Source: Pararobbsia silviterrae
GTDB taxonomy: Bacteria > Pseudomonadota > Gammaproteobacteria > Burkholderiales > Burkholderiaceae
Length of the DNA stretch: 64,000 nucleotides
Direction of reading: 5' to 3'
NCBI RefSeq assembly: GCF_003628125.1
Contig: NZ_RBZU01000019.1
Coordinates: 26,348-90,347, forward strand
A program made the translations under genes and the position numbers. Below, in pieces: positions 41,321 through 49,526 of this stretch. Each line of letters opens with the position of its first letter. Within the stretch, counting starts at the first letter, position 1. The notes below the pieces were generated by a model. That model was given only the letters and a program-made list of their open reading frames with translations. It was not told the origin of the DNA and ran no database searches.

Positions 41321-41896
41321 CTATGCCGTGGCGCGCGCGCGCATGATGGTCTGGCGGCTCGTGCCGAAGTCGCGGGCCACGATGCCGATGGGCGTGCCCT
41401 CGGCCAGCCGCTCGCGCACCTGGACCTTCTGCGCCTCGGTGAGGCTTGCGCGGCGCCCGAGCTTCTTTCCCTCTTTGCGCGCCCGGTCGAGCCCCGCGTG
41501 CGTGCGCTCGATCAACAGGTCGCGCTCGAACTCTGCAACGGCCGTGATGACGCTCATCGTCATCTTGCCCGCGGCGCTCGTGAGGTCCACGCCGCCCAGG
41601 GCGAGGCAATGCACGCGCACGCCGAGGCTCGCGAGGTTCTCGACGGTCTGCCGCACGTCCATCGCGTTGCGGCCCAGCCGGTCCAGCTTCGTCACGATCA
41701 GCACGTCGCCTTCCTCGAGGCGGTCGAGCAGCTTGGCGAAGCCCGGCCGCTCGCTGGCGTTGACGCTGCCGCTGATGGTTTCGGCCACGATGCGGCGCTG
41801 GTCGACCGCGAAGCCGTGGGATTGGACCTCGGTGACCTGGTTGGCGGTCGTTTGCTCGGCGGTGCTGACCCGCGCGTAAAGGAAGGTTCGGCTCAT
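41321..41896 (-). CDS. Serine recombinase (Tn3-type resolvase/invertase)
   Basis: 191 residues from ATG 41896 (an upstream GTG 41914 would add six residues). Catalytic Ser in YARVSTAEQ, Arg motif [12 protein letters not shown], helix [21 protein letters not shown]-terminal HTH ([20 protein letters not shown]). Its 180-200-residue size is that of resolvases, not large serine integrases. Likely role: resolving multimers of the plasmid prophage, or DNA inversion. Confidence 0.85.
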   Translation of the reverse strand: MSRTFLYARVSTAEQTTANQVTEVQSHGFAVDQRRIVAETISGSVNASERPGFAKLLDRLEEGDVLIVTKLDRLGRNAMDVRQTVENLASLGVRVHCLALGGVDLTSAAGKMTMSVITAVAEFERDLLIERTHAGLDRARKEGKKLGRRASLTEAQKVQVRERLAEGTPIGIVARDFGTSRQTIMRARATA

Positions 41897-41934
41897 TTTC
41901 TTCGATTTCTTCACATTGACGAAATGGGTGTACG

Positions 41935-41957
41935 AATTCTGCCTTATACGCAGAATT
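41935..41957. promoter_or_regulatory. Best-conserved CI/Cro operator
   Basis: AATTCTGC-CTTATAC-GCAGAATT, perfect 8-bp arms, between the divergent resolvase and methyltransferase genes. On the minus strand it lies between TTGCGT and the resolvase start, resembling the tRNA promoter arrangement. Confidence 0.6.
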
Positions 41958-42027
41958 ACGCAACCCTATTTTTTGGACACCTTTCTTCGGGCCGTCCAGA
42001 TTCGTCCGTTATCGGCGGGGGTGCTCT

Positions 42028-43278
42028 GTGACGACCCTCCACCTGGGTGACTGCCTCGCGGTGCTCGCCGGCATGCCCGACGCCTCGTTCGATTCGATCG
42101 TCACCGATCCGCCGTACCACCTGACGAACAACGGGGGCGGCCCCGCGCGCGGCTCGGACAACGCGTACACGCGTGCGCGCGCCGGCGCCTCGTCGCGTGG
42201 CTTCATGGGCCTCGAATGGGACGGCGGTGATATCGCCTTCCGCCCGGACGTGTGGCGCGAGTGCTTGCGCGTGCTCAAGCCCGGTGGTCATCTGCTCGCG
42301 TTCTCGGCCGCGCGCACGTACCACCGGATGGCCTGCGCGATCGAGGACGCGGGCTTCGAGGTCCGCGACCAGGTCATGTGGATCTATTCGTCCGGCTTTC
42401 CAAAGTCGAAAAACCTCGACGGCGAGTGGGAGGGGTGGGGCACTGCGCTCAAGCCCGCGCACGAGCCGTTGTGCCTGGCGCGCCGGCCACTCGAGGGGAC
42501 GGTGGCCGAGAACGTCGCGCGCTATGGCGTTGGTGCTCTGAATATCGACGGTTGCCGTGTCGCGTCCGACGAGCTGGTCGCTCGCATCGAGCACGCCGAC
42601 ACCGGCGCGCAGCGTGGCTACGGCGGCGGCATACGCGGGGGCACGCGCCGATCGGCTGGCACCGATGGCCGCTGGCCCGCCAACGTCATGCACGACGGCT
42701 CCGACGCCGTTCTGGCCGCGTTCCCGTCGGCGCCCGGTCAGCAGGGGCGTGCCGTCAACGATGGGGCTGCCGCGTCGAACAGCGTCTACGGCGCGATGCG
42801 CAACGTTACGGCCGCGCCGGCGCCGCGCGTTGAAGTGGACACGTCCGCCGCGCGCTTCTTCTATTGCGCGAAGGCGTCGCGCGCGGACCGCAACGCGGGC
42901 TTGCCGTCAGGCGACGTGCCGGCGGTGTCGCAGGACTCGACGATGCGCGCTTGCGAGACAGCCGATTGGGCCGCGCGCAATGGCAACCATCACCCGACCG
43001 TCAAGCCGACATCGCTGATGCAGGAGCTTTGCCGCTTGGTCACGCCACCCGGTGGCCACGTCCTGGACCCGTTCATGGGTTCGGGATCGACTGGCCGTGG
43101 CGCCGTGCTCGAGGGGTTCGAGTTCAGCGGCATCGAGCTTTCCGCCGCATACCACGCGATCGCGCGCGCCCGGATCGACGACGCCGCGCGGGCTCGCGCA
43201 GAGCTTGTCCGCGCCGCCGCTGATGAATCCCGCGCGCGCTCGCAACTGGATCTCTTTGAGGTGCCCGATGTCGTGTGA
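42028..43278 (+). CDS. DNA methyltransferase (beta-class, DPPY)
   Basis: 416 residues, GTG start. Catalytic motif IV DPPYHL at 27-32 precedes the SAM-binding motif DPFMGSGS at 347-354, the beta-class order of N6-adenine or N4-cytosine enzymes. The central about 250 residues between them hold the target-recognition region. No endonuclease partner, so it is probably an orphan protecting phage DNA. Confidence 0.85.
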   Translation: MTTLHLGDCLAVLAGMPDASFDSIVTDPPYHLTNNGGGPARGSDNAYTRARAGASSRGFMGLEWDGGDIAFRPDVWRECLRVLKPGGHLLAFSAARTYHRMACAIEDAGFEVRDQVMWIYSSGFPKSKNLDGEWEGWGTALKPAHEPLCLARRPLEGTVAENVARYGVGALNIDGCRVASDELVARIEHADTGAQRGYGGGIRGGTRRSAGTDGRWPANVMHDGSDAVLAAFPSAPGQQGRAVNDGAAASNSVYGAMRNVTAAPAPRVEVDTSAARFFYCAKASRADRNAGLPSGDVPAVSQDSTMRACETADWAARNGNHHPTVKPTSLMQELCRLVTPPGGHVLDPFMGSGSTGRGAVLEGFEFSGIELSAAYHAIARARIDDAARARAELVRAAADESRARSQLDLFEVPDVV

Positions 43279-43329
43279 TCGCGCACCGCTGCTCCTTCCG
43301 CGGGCTCTCCCGCTTTTCTGCTGACCTCC

Positions 43330-44394
43330 ATGAAAAAACTATCAGCTTTCTTCGTGTTGTTCTTCGCTTACGCGCTCGCGTTCGCGTTGCCGACGCCCCA
43401 TCAGATCGAGGACGCGCTCGCCGCGAATGACTACGCCAGCGCGCGCAGCATGCTCCAGCAAGTGCTCGTCGAGCGCCCCGATAGCGCGCGCGCCCATCTG
43501 CTGAATGCCTACGTGCTCGAACACGTCGATCACAACGTGGGGGCCGCGCGCGCCGAACTGCAAACGGCGACAGGGCTCGACAAGCGCGGCGACGTGAAGG
43601 GCTCGGCGCTTTACGGCCGCGTCATCGCGGAAATGGACGCTCAGCCGGTTGCGCCGGCCGCCGCGCAGCCGACACCTCGACCCGCCGCGCATGCCGTGGC
43701 GTCTCCGCAGTCCGTGTCGACTCAACCGCCCCATAACAGCGACGGCTTCGCGCTTCTGGTCGTCCTTCTGTTCGTGGTCGTGGTGCTCGGGATCGTCGCT
43801 TTGGTATCGCGTGCGATGCGGCCGCCGACGGTGGTGATCCACCATCGCCACAACCCCGATCCGCGTCATGTTCGCCGCGCGGCTCCGAGCCCGGCTCCGC
43901 TTCCCCCGAGCGGCGCGCACGTCGTTTATGTGCCGGAGCGCGACGCTGGCGCGTATCCGTCGACCGTGATCGTCCCGCCGGCGGCTCCCGTGCGCGGCGG
44001 CATGACGGCCGGCGAAAACTTCGCGTCGACCGCGGGCGGCGTCGTGGCCGGAAACCTGATCAGCGACTCGCTTCTGCACTCGCACCACAGCTCGCGGGAC
44101 ATCGACGATGACGACGAACGCCGCCGGCGTCGCCGCGACTTGAGCGATGACGCGGTCGATGCGCCGATCCAGAGCCGCGCGCCGTCCGTTGACTACGCGA
44201 CGGAGCGTGCTTCGTTCTCGTCGTCGAGCTCGGATTCGGATAGCTGGTCGCCGTCGCCCATCTCGTCTTCCTCGTCCAGCTCGGATAGCTGGTCGAACAG
44301 CAGCGGGTCGGACAGCTCGTCGTCCTCGTGGGATTCGGGCGGCTCGTCGTCGAGCGACTGCGGCAGCAGTAGCGGCGGATCGGACTGGTCCTGA
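43330..44394 (+). CDS. Membrane-anchored Ser-rich protein with signal peptide
   Basis: 354 residues. N-terminal signal peptide (FFVLFFAYALAFALPTP), a TPR-like helical segment (IEDALAANDYASARSMLQQV), one transmembrane helix (FALLVVLLFVVVVLGIVALV), an acidic/Arg patch and a C-terminal tail of about 85 residues made almost only of Ser, Asp, Gly and Trp. Similar proteins exist on host chromosomes; a surface or envelope role is likely. Confidence 0.6.
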   Translation: MKKLSAFFVLFFAYALAFALPTPHQIEDALAANDYASARSMLQQVLVERPDSARAHLLNAYVLEHVDHNVGAARAELQTATGLDKRGDVKGSALYGRVIAEMDAQPVAPAAAQPTPRPAAHAVASPQSVSTQPPHNSDGFALLVVLLFVVVVLGIVALVSRAMRPPTVVIHHRHNPDPRHVRRAAPSPAPLPPSGAHVVYVPERDAGAYPSTVIVPPAAPVRGGMTAGENFASTAGGVVAGNLISDSLLHSHHSSRDIDDDDERRRRRRDLSDDAVDAPIQSRAPSVDYATERASFSSSSSDSDSWSPSPISSSSSSSDSWSNSSGSDSSSSSWDSGGSSSSDCGSSSGGSDWS

Positions 44395-44396
44395 AT

Positions 44397-44618
44397 GTGC
44401 CGATCAATGAGGTTCGTGAGCGTGAATGGGCAGCCGATGCCGCTCGCTGCCTCGCTGAGTTCCACGACGCCGTCGCTGCTGCGCGTAGCCGCAACTTCGC
44501 TCCGGGCAAAGCGCTTATCGAGCGGGTGCGTGAGCGCGGCGGCGACGCGATGGCCGAAGTGGCGCGCGCCGAGTTGCGCAAGCACGCGGGTATCGCGCCG
44601 CCCGCTTCTGGCGAATGA
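44397..44618 (+). CDS. Small helical protein of unknown function
   Basis: 73 residues. MPINEVREREWAADAARCLA, acidic/basic helices. It lies 2 bp after the Ser-rich gene. No family recognised. Confidence 0.5.
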   Translation: MPINEVREREWAADAARCLAEFHDAVAAARSRNFAPGKALIERVRERGGDAMAEVARAELRKHAGIAPPASGE

Positions 44619-44640
44619 AACGGATTTCCGAGAGGGCAAT

Positions 44641-44964
44641 GTGAGAAAGGTTTTCAAGTACGAGGTCGCGCGACGCGGCCAAGAGCCTACGGTGCTCCGT
44701 CTTCCGGGGTCTGCAACGCTATCGCGCGTCGACGTGCAAGACGGCCGCTTCATGGTCTGGGGGGGCGTCCCGACCGGTTTGCCGGCTGACACCGAATTCG
44801 AGGTGTTCGTGGTCGGCACTGGCGATCCGATCCCCGACGACGTCTTCGTGTTGAACACGTTCTTCGAAGGGCCTTTGGTGTGGCACGCGTGCGTACGCAT
44901 CCTCGCCGTCCCGTCGCACCTTCACGTCGGAAAGACGCACAGCGGGGTGACGCATGGTTGCTGA
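44641..44964 (+). CDS. DUF7352-like protein
   Basis: 107 residues from GTG 44641 (GAGAGGG upstream). MRKVFKYEVARRGQEPTVLR, then TEFEVFVVGTGDPIPDDVFV, and a hydrophobic VWHAC near the end, fit a small phage beta-protein family. It overlaps the next gene by 11 bp. Confidence 0.6.
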   Translation: MRKVFKYEVARRGQEPTVLRLPGSATLSRVDVQDGRFMVWGGVPTGLPADTEFEVFVVGTGDPIPDDVFVLNTFFEGPLVWHACVRILAVPSHLHVGKTHSGVTHGC

Positions 44965-46363
44965 CCAACACGGCTTTACGTTGCGTTCGATCAGCGACCT
45001 GCTTCCGTACGCGCGGAACTCCCGCACGCATAGCGACGACCAGGTCGCGCAGCTCGCCGCGTCGATCGATGAGTTCGGGCTGGTCGGCGCGATCGTCGTG
45101 CGCGACGGCACGATCGCGAAGGGGCACGGCACGCTCGCCGCGGTGCGAAAGCTGATCGAGGCGGGGAAGGGCATCTATCCGCCGCCGGGCCGCTCGCAGG
45201 GCGCTGATGCCTATCCAAATGGCCTTGTGCCGGCGATCGATGCGTCGGGTTGGTCTGATGCGCAGTTCCGCGCGTACGTCATCGCGGACAACAAGCTCGC
45301 GCTGAACGCCGGGTGGGATCTGGACATGCTCCGGATCGAACTCGAGGAGTTGCAGACCGAAGGCTTCGATCTCTCGCTGACGGGCTTCGAGCTCGACGAG
45401 ATCAAAGACCTTCTCACGCCCGAGCAGCTCGACCCGAACGGCAAGGACCCCGATGCCATTCCAGATGTGCCGCCCGATCCGCATTCGGTGCTCGGGGATG
45501 TGTGGATCCTGGGCGCGCACCGGGTGATGTGCGGCGACTCCACGATGCTGGATTCGTGGGACACGCTGATGGCCGGCGAGATGGCCGATATCGTCTGGAC
45601 CGATCCGCCGTACAACGTCGCTTACGAGGGCGTGGCCGGCAAGATCAAGAACGACGATATGGGCGACGAGCAGTTCGCGCAATTCCTGCTTGACGTCCAC
45701 ATCGCGCTGTTCTCGATCATGAAGCCCGGTGCCGCCATCTATGTCGCGCACGCGGATTCCGAGGGCTACAACTTCCGCAGGGCGTTCAAACAAGCGGGGC
45801 TCAAGCTGGCCGGCTGCCTGATCTGGCGCAAAGACCAGTTCGTCCTTGGCCGCTCGGACTATCAGTGGATGCACGAGCCAATCCTTTACGGCTGGAAGCA
45901 GGGCGCTGGGCACCGCTGGTTTGGCGGACGCAAGCAAACCACTGTGCTCGAGTATGGCGAGGGCTCTCCGTTCGAACAGCAGGCCGACGGTCGCTGGGTC
46001 GTGCGCGTGGGGAATCAGACGTTCGTCGTCGACGGCGCCGCGAAGGTTGAGCGCATGGAGTCGTCGCTCGTGTTCCACGAAAAGCCCGCGCGCTCGGCGC
46101 TGCATCCAACCACCAAGCCAGTCGGCCTGGTCGCGAAGTTCCTGCGCAACAGCGCGCGCCACAACGACATCGTCGTCGACGCGTTCGGCGGCTCCGGATC
46201 GACGCTGATCGCGTCTGAAGAAATGGGCATGTGCGCACGCCTGATGGAGCTTGACCCCAAGTTCGTCGACGTGATCTGCCAGCGCTACTACGCATTCACC
46301 GGCCGCGTGCCGGTCAACGCTCGCACAGGCGAGGAATTCCCCGTGAAGGAGAAGCAGCAGTGA
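44954..46363 (+). CDS. ParB-like nuclease domain fused to DNA adenine methyltransferase
   Basis: 469 residues. N-terminal about 100 residues are a ParB/Srx-type domain (LLPYARNSRTHSDDQVAQLA, VRDGTIAKGHGTLAAVRKLI). Methyltransferase motifs: DPPYNV at 217-222 and DAFGGSGST from residue 409. This two-domain design is common in phages; it methylates DNA, possibly with site selection by the ParB-like part. Confidence 0.85.
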   Translation: MVADQHGFTLRSISDLLPYARNSRTHSDDQVAQLAASIDEFGLVGAIVVRDGTIAKGHGTLAAVRKLIEAGKGIYPPPGRSQGADAYPNGLVPAIDASGWSDAQFRAYVIADNKLALNAGWDLDMLRIELEELQTEGFDLSLTGFELDEIKDLLTPEQLDPNGKDPDAIPDVPPDPHSVLGDVWILGAHRVMCGDSTMLDSWDTLMAGEMADIVWTDPPYNVAYEGVAGKIKNDDMGDEQFAQFLLDVHIALFSIMKPGAAIYVAHADSEGYNFRRAFKQAGLKLAGCLIWRKDQFVLGRSDYQWMHEPILYGWKQGAGHRWFGGRKQTTVLEYGEGSPFEQQADGRWVVRVGNQTFVVDGAAKVERMESSLVFHEKPARSALHPTTKPVGLVAKFLRNSARHNDIVVDAFGGSGSTLIASEEMGMCARLMELDPKFVDVICQRYYAFTGRVPVNARTGEEFPVKEKQQ

Positions 46364-46743
46364 TCGAAACCGATCCGAAAGGACTCGACTCGCGCGTGAT
46401 GGGCGCGAAGACCGACGCGCAAAAGGTGCGCCCGTCGTTGATCTTGAACGACATGCCGCGCGCGATTCTAGCTATCGCTCAGCTCGGCACGATCGCCGTT
46501 CGGCTGAAGTACTCACCCGGCTCGTGGCTGCAAGTTGAGCGGGGCATCGAGCGCTTCACCGATGCGATGGACCGCCATCGTTTGGCCGAAGGCCTTGAAG
46601 TGTTCGACGAGAACACGCCCGGCTTCGAAGAAGTTCGCCACGCGACGTCGGTCGCCTGGAATGCGCTTGCGCGTCTCGAACTGATCCTGCGCGAGGCGCA
46701 TGCGCGGCGCCCCGTGTCGATCGAATTTGTCGCGGTGGCCTGA
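46360..46743 (+). CDS. dATP/dGTP pyrophosphohydrolase-like protein (DUF5664)
   Basis: 127 residues, GTG 46360 overlapping the upstream stop. RPSLILNDMPRAILAIAQLG, LKYSPGSWLQVERGIERFTD and a C-terminal helical HRLAEGLEVFDENTPGFEEV resemble the small phage family annotated as dATP/dGTP diphosphohydrolase. It may adjust nucleotide pools. Confidence 0.6.
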   Translation: MIETDPKGLDSRVMGAKTDAQKVRPSLILNDMPRAILAIAQLGTIAVRLKYSPGSWLQVERGIERFTDAMDRHRLAEGLEVFDENTPGFEEVRHATSVAWNALARLELILREAHARRPVSIEFVAVA

Positions 46744-46931
46744 TGCTCGATACCGGTCCGCTTCAATCCGGCATGACGGCAGACGACGCCTTGCACAAGG
46801 CGTTCCCTGCCTCTCAATCGCACGGCCACGTGCAACCCCATCCGTTGGGTCACAAAGCCCGCTGCGGTGGCCCGGCGTTGTGCTCGCAGTGTCAGCGCGA
46901 GCGCGACTTCCTCGCGGGGCTCGGTCAATGA
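46743..46931 (+). CDS. Small Cys/His-rich protein
   Basis: 62 residues, TGATG overlap. HKARCGGPALCSQCQRERDF may be a zinc knuckle. Function unknown. Confidence 0.55.
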   Translation: MLDTGPLQSGMTADDALHKAFPASQSHGHVQPHPLGHKARCGGPALCSQCQRERDFLAGLGQ

Positions 46932-47116
46932 ATGCTCGTCAGCGCCGCATCGGCCGCCGGTCCCGGTGCCGGGACTACCTGCGTTGGCACGCGGAGTTGC
47001 CGGCCCATATGCGAGCTGTGTTCTCGGCCGCCGAGACTCACATGTTCGCGGGCGACGCGCTCGCTCTCCCTACCCATTTCGATGGCTTCTCATTCAAGGA
47101 CAAAAAACCATGTTGA
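46928..47116 (+). CDS. Small basic protein (MNARQRR family)
   Basis: 62 residues, ATGA overlap. Starts MNARQRRIGRRSRCRDYLRW; a related N-terminus recurs in the gene at 47600. Probably nucleic-acid contact; unknown. Confidence 0.5.
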   Translation: MNARQRRIGRRSRCRDYLRWHAELPAHMRAVFSAAETHMFAGDALALPTHFDGFSFKDKKPC

Positions 47117-47445
47117 AACTGATCCTCGCGGCGCTCGTCGCGGCCATCTCGCTTTCTGGCTGTAACGACAACTACCCTCCGGACACGCCGCTCGCCACGC
47201 AGTCGCCAGGCGCGCAGGCGGCCCCCGTACCGGCGTCGTCGCCTCTGCATCCCGTAGTCGCGCCGCGCTTCTCGGTCGCGCGCGTGGGCGTCTTCGCCGA
47301 TGGCTTGGCGTACGGGGAGCGCCGGGGCATCTATGTGCTCGAGGATTCGCAGACGGGTAAGGAATACGTCGGGATCAGTGGCGTCGGAATCGCCGAACTC
47401 GGCAGCCATCAGGTGGGCAAGACGCAAACCGAGGACGAGCGGTGA
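47110..47445 (+). CDS. Lipoprotein of unknown function
   Basis: 111 residues. Signal peptide with lipobox LSGC (MLKLILAALVAAISLSGC). The mature part includes a Pro/Ala linker and a VYVLEDSQTGKEYVGI-like beta segment (GIYVLEDSQTGKEYVGISG). Possible superinfection exclusion or envelope factor; inferred only from type. Confidence 0.6.
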   Translation: MLKLILAALVAAISLSGCNDNYPPDTPLATQSPGAQAAPVPASSPLHPVVAPRFSVARVGVFADGLAYGERRGIYVLEDSQTGKEYVGISGVGIAELGSHQVGKTQTEDER

Positions 47446-47603
47446 GATTCGATCTGATTAGCGGCATCGTCACGCTGGCCGTCTCCGTCTTCATGGCATG
47501 CCTATTCATGCACGAGAAAGGAATGTGCGTGGAGCGCGGGCGCGCATATGTCTGGTACAGCGAGATCGGTTTCGAGTGCGTCGTGCCGAAAGCATCGCAA
47601 TGA
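47442..47603 (+). CDS. Short membrane protein
   Basis: 53 residues, GTG 47442 in the upstream stop. One hydrophobic segment (SGIVTLAVSVFMACLFM) and Cys residues (GMCVERGR, FECVVP). ATGA overlap with the next gene. Confidence 0.5.
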   Translation: MRFDLISGIVTLAVSVFMACLFMHEKGMCVERGRAYVWYSEIGFECVVPKASQ

Positions 47604-47833
47604 ACGCTCGTCAGCGTCGGACGGCGCGTCGCTCGATATTCGGTCTTTTGTTCCGGCTCGGCGGCCGCACGATGCAAGTAGTGGTCACGGGCGATCTTCC
47701 CGCGGCACGGCCTGTGCCGCCTCCACCTGTGCCTCCCTCGACGACTCTGCACATCGATGGCCAGACGTATCGACTGGACGGGTTTCGTTGCGGTCGGTAC
47801 GAGGTAGGCGAATGGGCGCGCTTATTTCGATGA
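47600..47833 (+). CDS. Small basic protein (MNARQRR family)
   Basis: 77 residues. N-terminus MNARQRRTARRSIFGLLFRL is related to that at 46928. The C-terminal half, DGQTYRLDGFRCGRYEVGEW, looks like a small beta domain. Confidence 0.5.
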   Translation: MNARQRRTARRSIFGLLFRLGGRTMQVVVTGDLPAARPVPPPPVPPSTTLHIDGQTYRLDGFRCGRYEVGEWARLFR

Positions 47834-47858
47834 AAGCGAGGGTTTCCTCGCACAAACC

Positions 47859-47930
47859 CCATCCGAAAACGAGCGTTTTCGGGTGGCCCTAAAGGGTGAG
47901 TCCGAAATCTAACCCATCACATTTCGGACT
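47859..47930 (+). promoter_or_regulatory. Two hairpins/palindromes before the phosphatase gene
   Basis: CCATCCGAAAAC-GAGC-GTTTTCGGGTGG (47859-47886) and AGTCCGAAAT-12 nt-ATTTCGGACT (47899-47930). A further half-site GTTTTCGGAC lies directly before the ATG at 47961. They could be a terminator plus operator, or a regulated leader. Confidence 0.5.
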
Positions 47931-47960
47931 GCCCATTCCGTACTGACCACGTTTTCGGAC

Positions 47961-48671
47961 ATGTTCAAGAGCTTTCCAAAGAACGCTACAGGCCGCGATT
48001 TCGTCGTCGGTGATATCCACGGTGCCTACAGCCGTCTCGAAGCCGCCATGGCCCGCATATCGTTCGACGCGTCGAACGATCGCCTGTTTTCTGTGGGTGA
48101 TTTGATCGATCGCGGGCCGGAGTCGGAGCGCGTGCTTGAGTTCCTCGCGCAGCCGTGGTTCCACGCGGTTCGCGGCAATCACGAAGCCGTCGCCATCGAC
48201 TACGCCCGCGGCGAGGTTTCGGATGAGGATCAGACGCAGCACGGCGGATCGTGGTTCGTCGGAATGCCGCAGCTCGCGCGCACGGCCTACGTCGACGCCT
48301 TCGATGTGCTGCCCAATGGCATCGAGATCGACATCGGCGACGAACTCCGTGTCGGCATCGTGCACGCCGACTGTCCGCTGGCGCACTGGGACGACTTCAA
48401 AGCCCGGGCAGGGGAAGGCTTCGATTCGCGTGATCGCGAGGCGCTTCTCAGCGCTTCGATGTGGTCACGCGCGCGCGTCAAACATGGGGATACCACATGG
48501 GTTGACGGTGTCGCCGCGGTGTTTGTTGGGCACACGCCGGTAAAGAGCGTGCTCGAGCTGGGCAACGTCGTGCATATCGACACGGGTGCCTTTCTCGAAG
48601 GCCGACCCCTGACGGTTATTCAACTGCGGCCGGCCGACGGCCTCGTCTACCAGGTGGCGGCGCAGGTATGA
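47961..48671 (+). CDS. PP2A/lambda-phosphatase-like Ser/Thr phosphatase
   Basis: 236 residues. Metallophosphatase motifs: GDIHG at 17-21, GDLIDRG at 46-52, GNHE at 72-75, plus VHADCP and FVGHTP further on. Close in length to lambda Ppp (221). It removes phosphate from proteins with two metal ions; target in phage growth unknown. It has its own upstream hairpins, like a moron. Confidence 0.88.
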   Translation: MFKSFPKNATGRDFVVGDIHGAYSRLEAAMARISFDASNDRLFSVGDLIDRGPESERVLEFLAQPWFHAVRGNHEAVAIDYARGEVSDEDQTQHGGSWFVGMPQLARTAYVDAFDVLPNGIEIDIGDELRVGIVHADCPLAHWDDFKARAGEGFDSRDREALLSASMWSRARVKHGDTTWVDGVAAVFVGHTPVKSVLELGNVVHIDTGAFLEGRPLTVIQLRPADGLVYQVAAQV

Positions 48672-48925
48672 ACGTTCAATTTGAGCTGCCTGTCGGCGCT
48701 CTCGTGAACGGGTGGCGCCATCTCGGGGACGGTCGTTTCGCGGCCGATACCTCTCTGCCTGTCGGGCTCGGCTATCCGCCCCACTGGATCGAATGCGTCG
48801 TCGCCGATCCGCAAGCACCCCCCGCGCCGGTACCGGCCGCGCCTTTCTCCGACCCGATGCCCGATGTTGCCTATCGCGTGCTGGTCGACGTTTCCCACCC
48901 GCCGGCGAGCGCCGGCAAACCCTAA
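48668..48925 (+). CDS. Small protein of unknown function
   Basis: 85 residues, ATGA-coupled to the phosphatase. Aromatic N-terminus (NVQFELPVGALVNGWRHLGD) and a Pro-rich middle. May work with the phosphatase; no family recognised. Confidence 0.5.
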   Translation: MNVQFELPVGALVNGWRHLGDGRFAADTSLPVGLGYPPHWIECVVADPQAPPAPVPAAPFSDPMPDVAYRVLVDVSHPPASAGKP

Positions 48926-48935
48926 CAGGTCATCC

Positions 48936-49526
48936 ATGATCGTGTTTCTTCTCGCTTTGAACTTCGGTATCAGCTGGCTTAACTGCTGGGTGGTCGGCGG
49001 CATCTGGGCCGAGTCCCGCGCGCTCGGCGGTTTCTCGCGCGTGCTCGCGTGGTGCGGCGCCACGCAGGCCGCGATCGGCTTCAGCAGCGTGATCGGGTTC
49101 GTGCTCGGCTATGTGCTGTTCGCGAGCGGACATATGCCGCCCAAGGTCGCGCACGGCGCCGCGGCGCTTTGGTATTTGCTGGTGATCATTCCCGCGCTCG
49201 GTACCGGCCTGATCATCACCATCGAGTCATGGATCATCGCGTTCCGCACGCGCAGCATCCTCGACATGGGGTCCGCGACCTACAACACGTTTTCCATGGC
49301 CTACAACGTCTACCAGGCCGCAGATGGCGGGATTTTCGACGCGCTTGGCGACGTGGGCGATCTCTTCGACGACAACGATGCGTGGCCGATCATGCTCGCG
49401 GTCGTGCTCGTCGCGGTGGCGCTCGCCGGCGGCATATGGCTCACGTACGTGCTGATCGGCAAGTACGCGGGACGGCTTCCTCTCCCGGCGCGCGGCGCGT
49501 CGGCGCCCATCGTCGCGGGGCACTGA
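48936..49526 (+). CDS. Multi-span membrane protein
   Basis: 196 residues from ATG 48936. About four hydrophobic helices (IVFLLALNFGISWLNCW; AIGFSSVIGFVLGYVLF; LWYLLVIIPALGTGLIITIE; MLAVVLVAVALAGGIWLTYV). Unknown function. Stop overlaps the next ATG. Confidence 0.6.
   Translation: MIVFLLALNFGISWLNCWVVGGIWAESRALGGFSRVLAWCGATQAAIGFSSVIGFVLGYVLFASGHMPPKVAHGAAALWYLLVIIPALGTGLIITIESWIIAFRTRSILDMGSATYNTFSMAYNVYQAADGGIFDALGDVGDLFDDNDAWPIMLAVVLVAVALAGGIWLTYVLIGKYAGRLPLPARGASAPIVAGH

Noticed and set aside
41321..41896. Serine recombinase as the phage integrase
   Set aside because: Only 191 residues with a simple HTH; large serine integrases are over 400. A resolvase fits better, and the element has plasmid replication genes.
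44750..46162. A 470-codon open frame on the minus strand
   Set aside because: It lies antisense to the ParB-methyltransferase gene, which has clear motifs. The Arg/Ala/His-rich translation is typical of GC-rich antisense frames.
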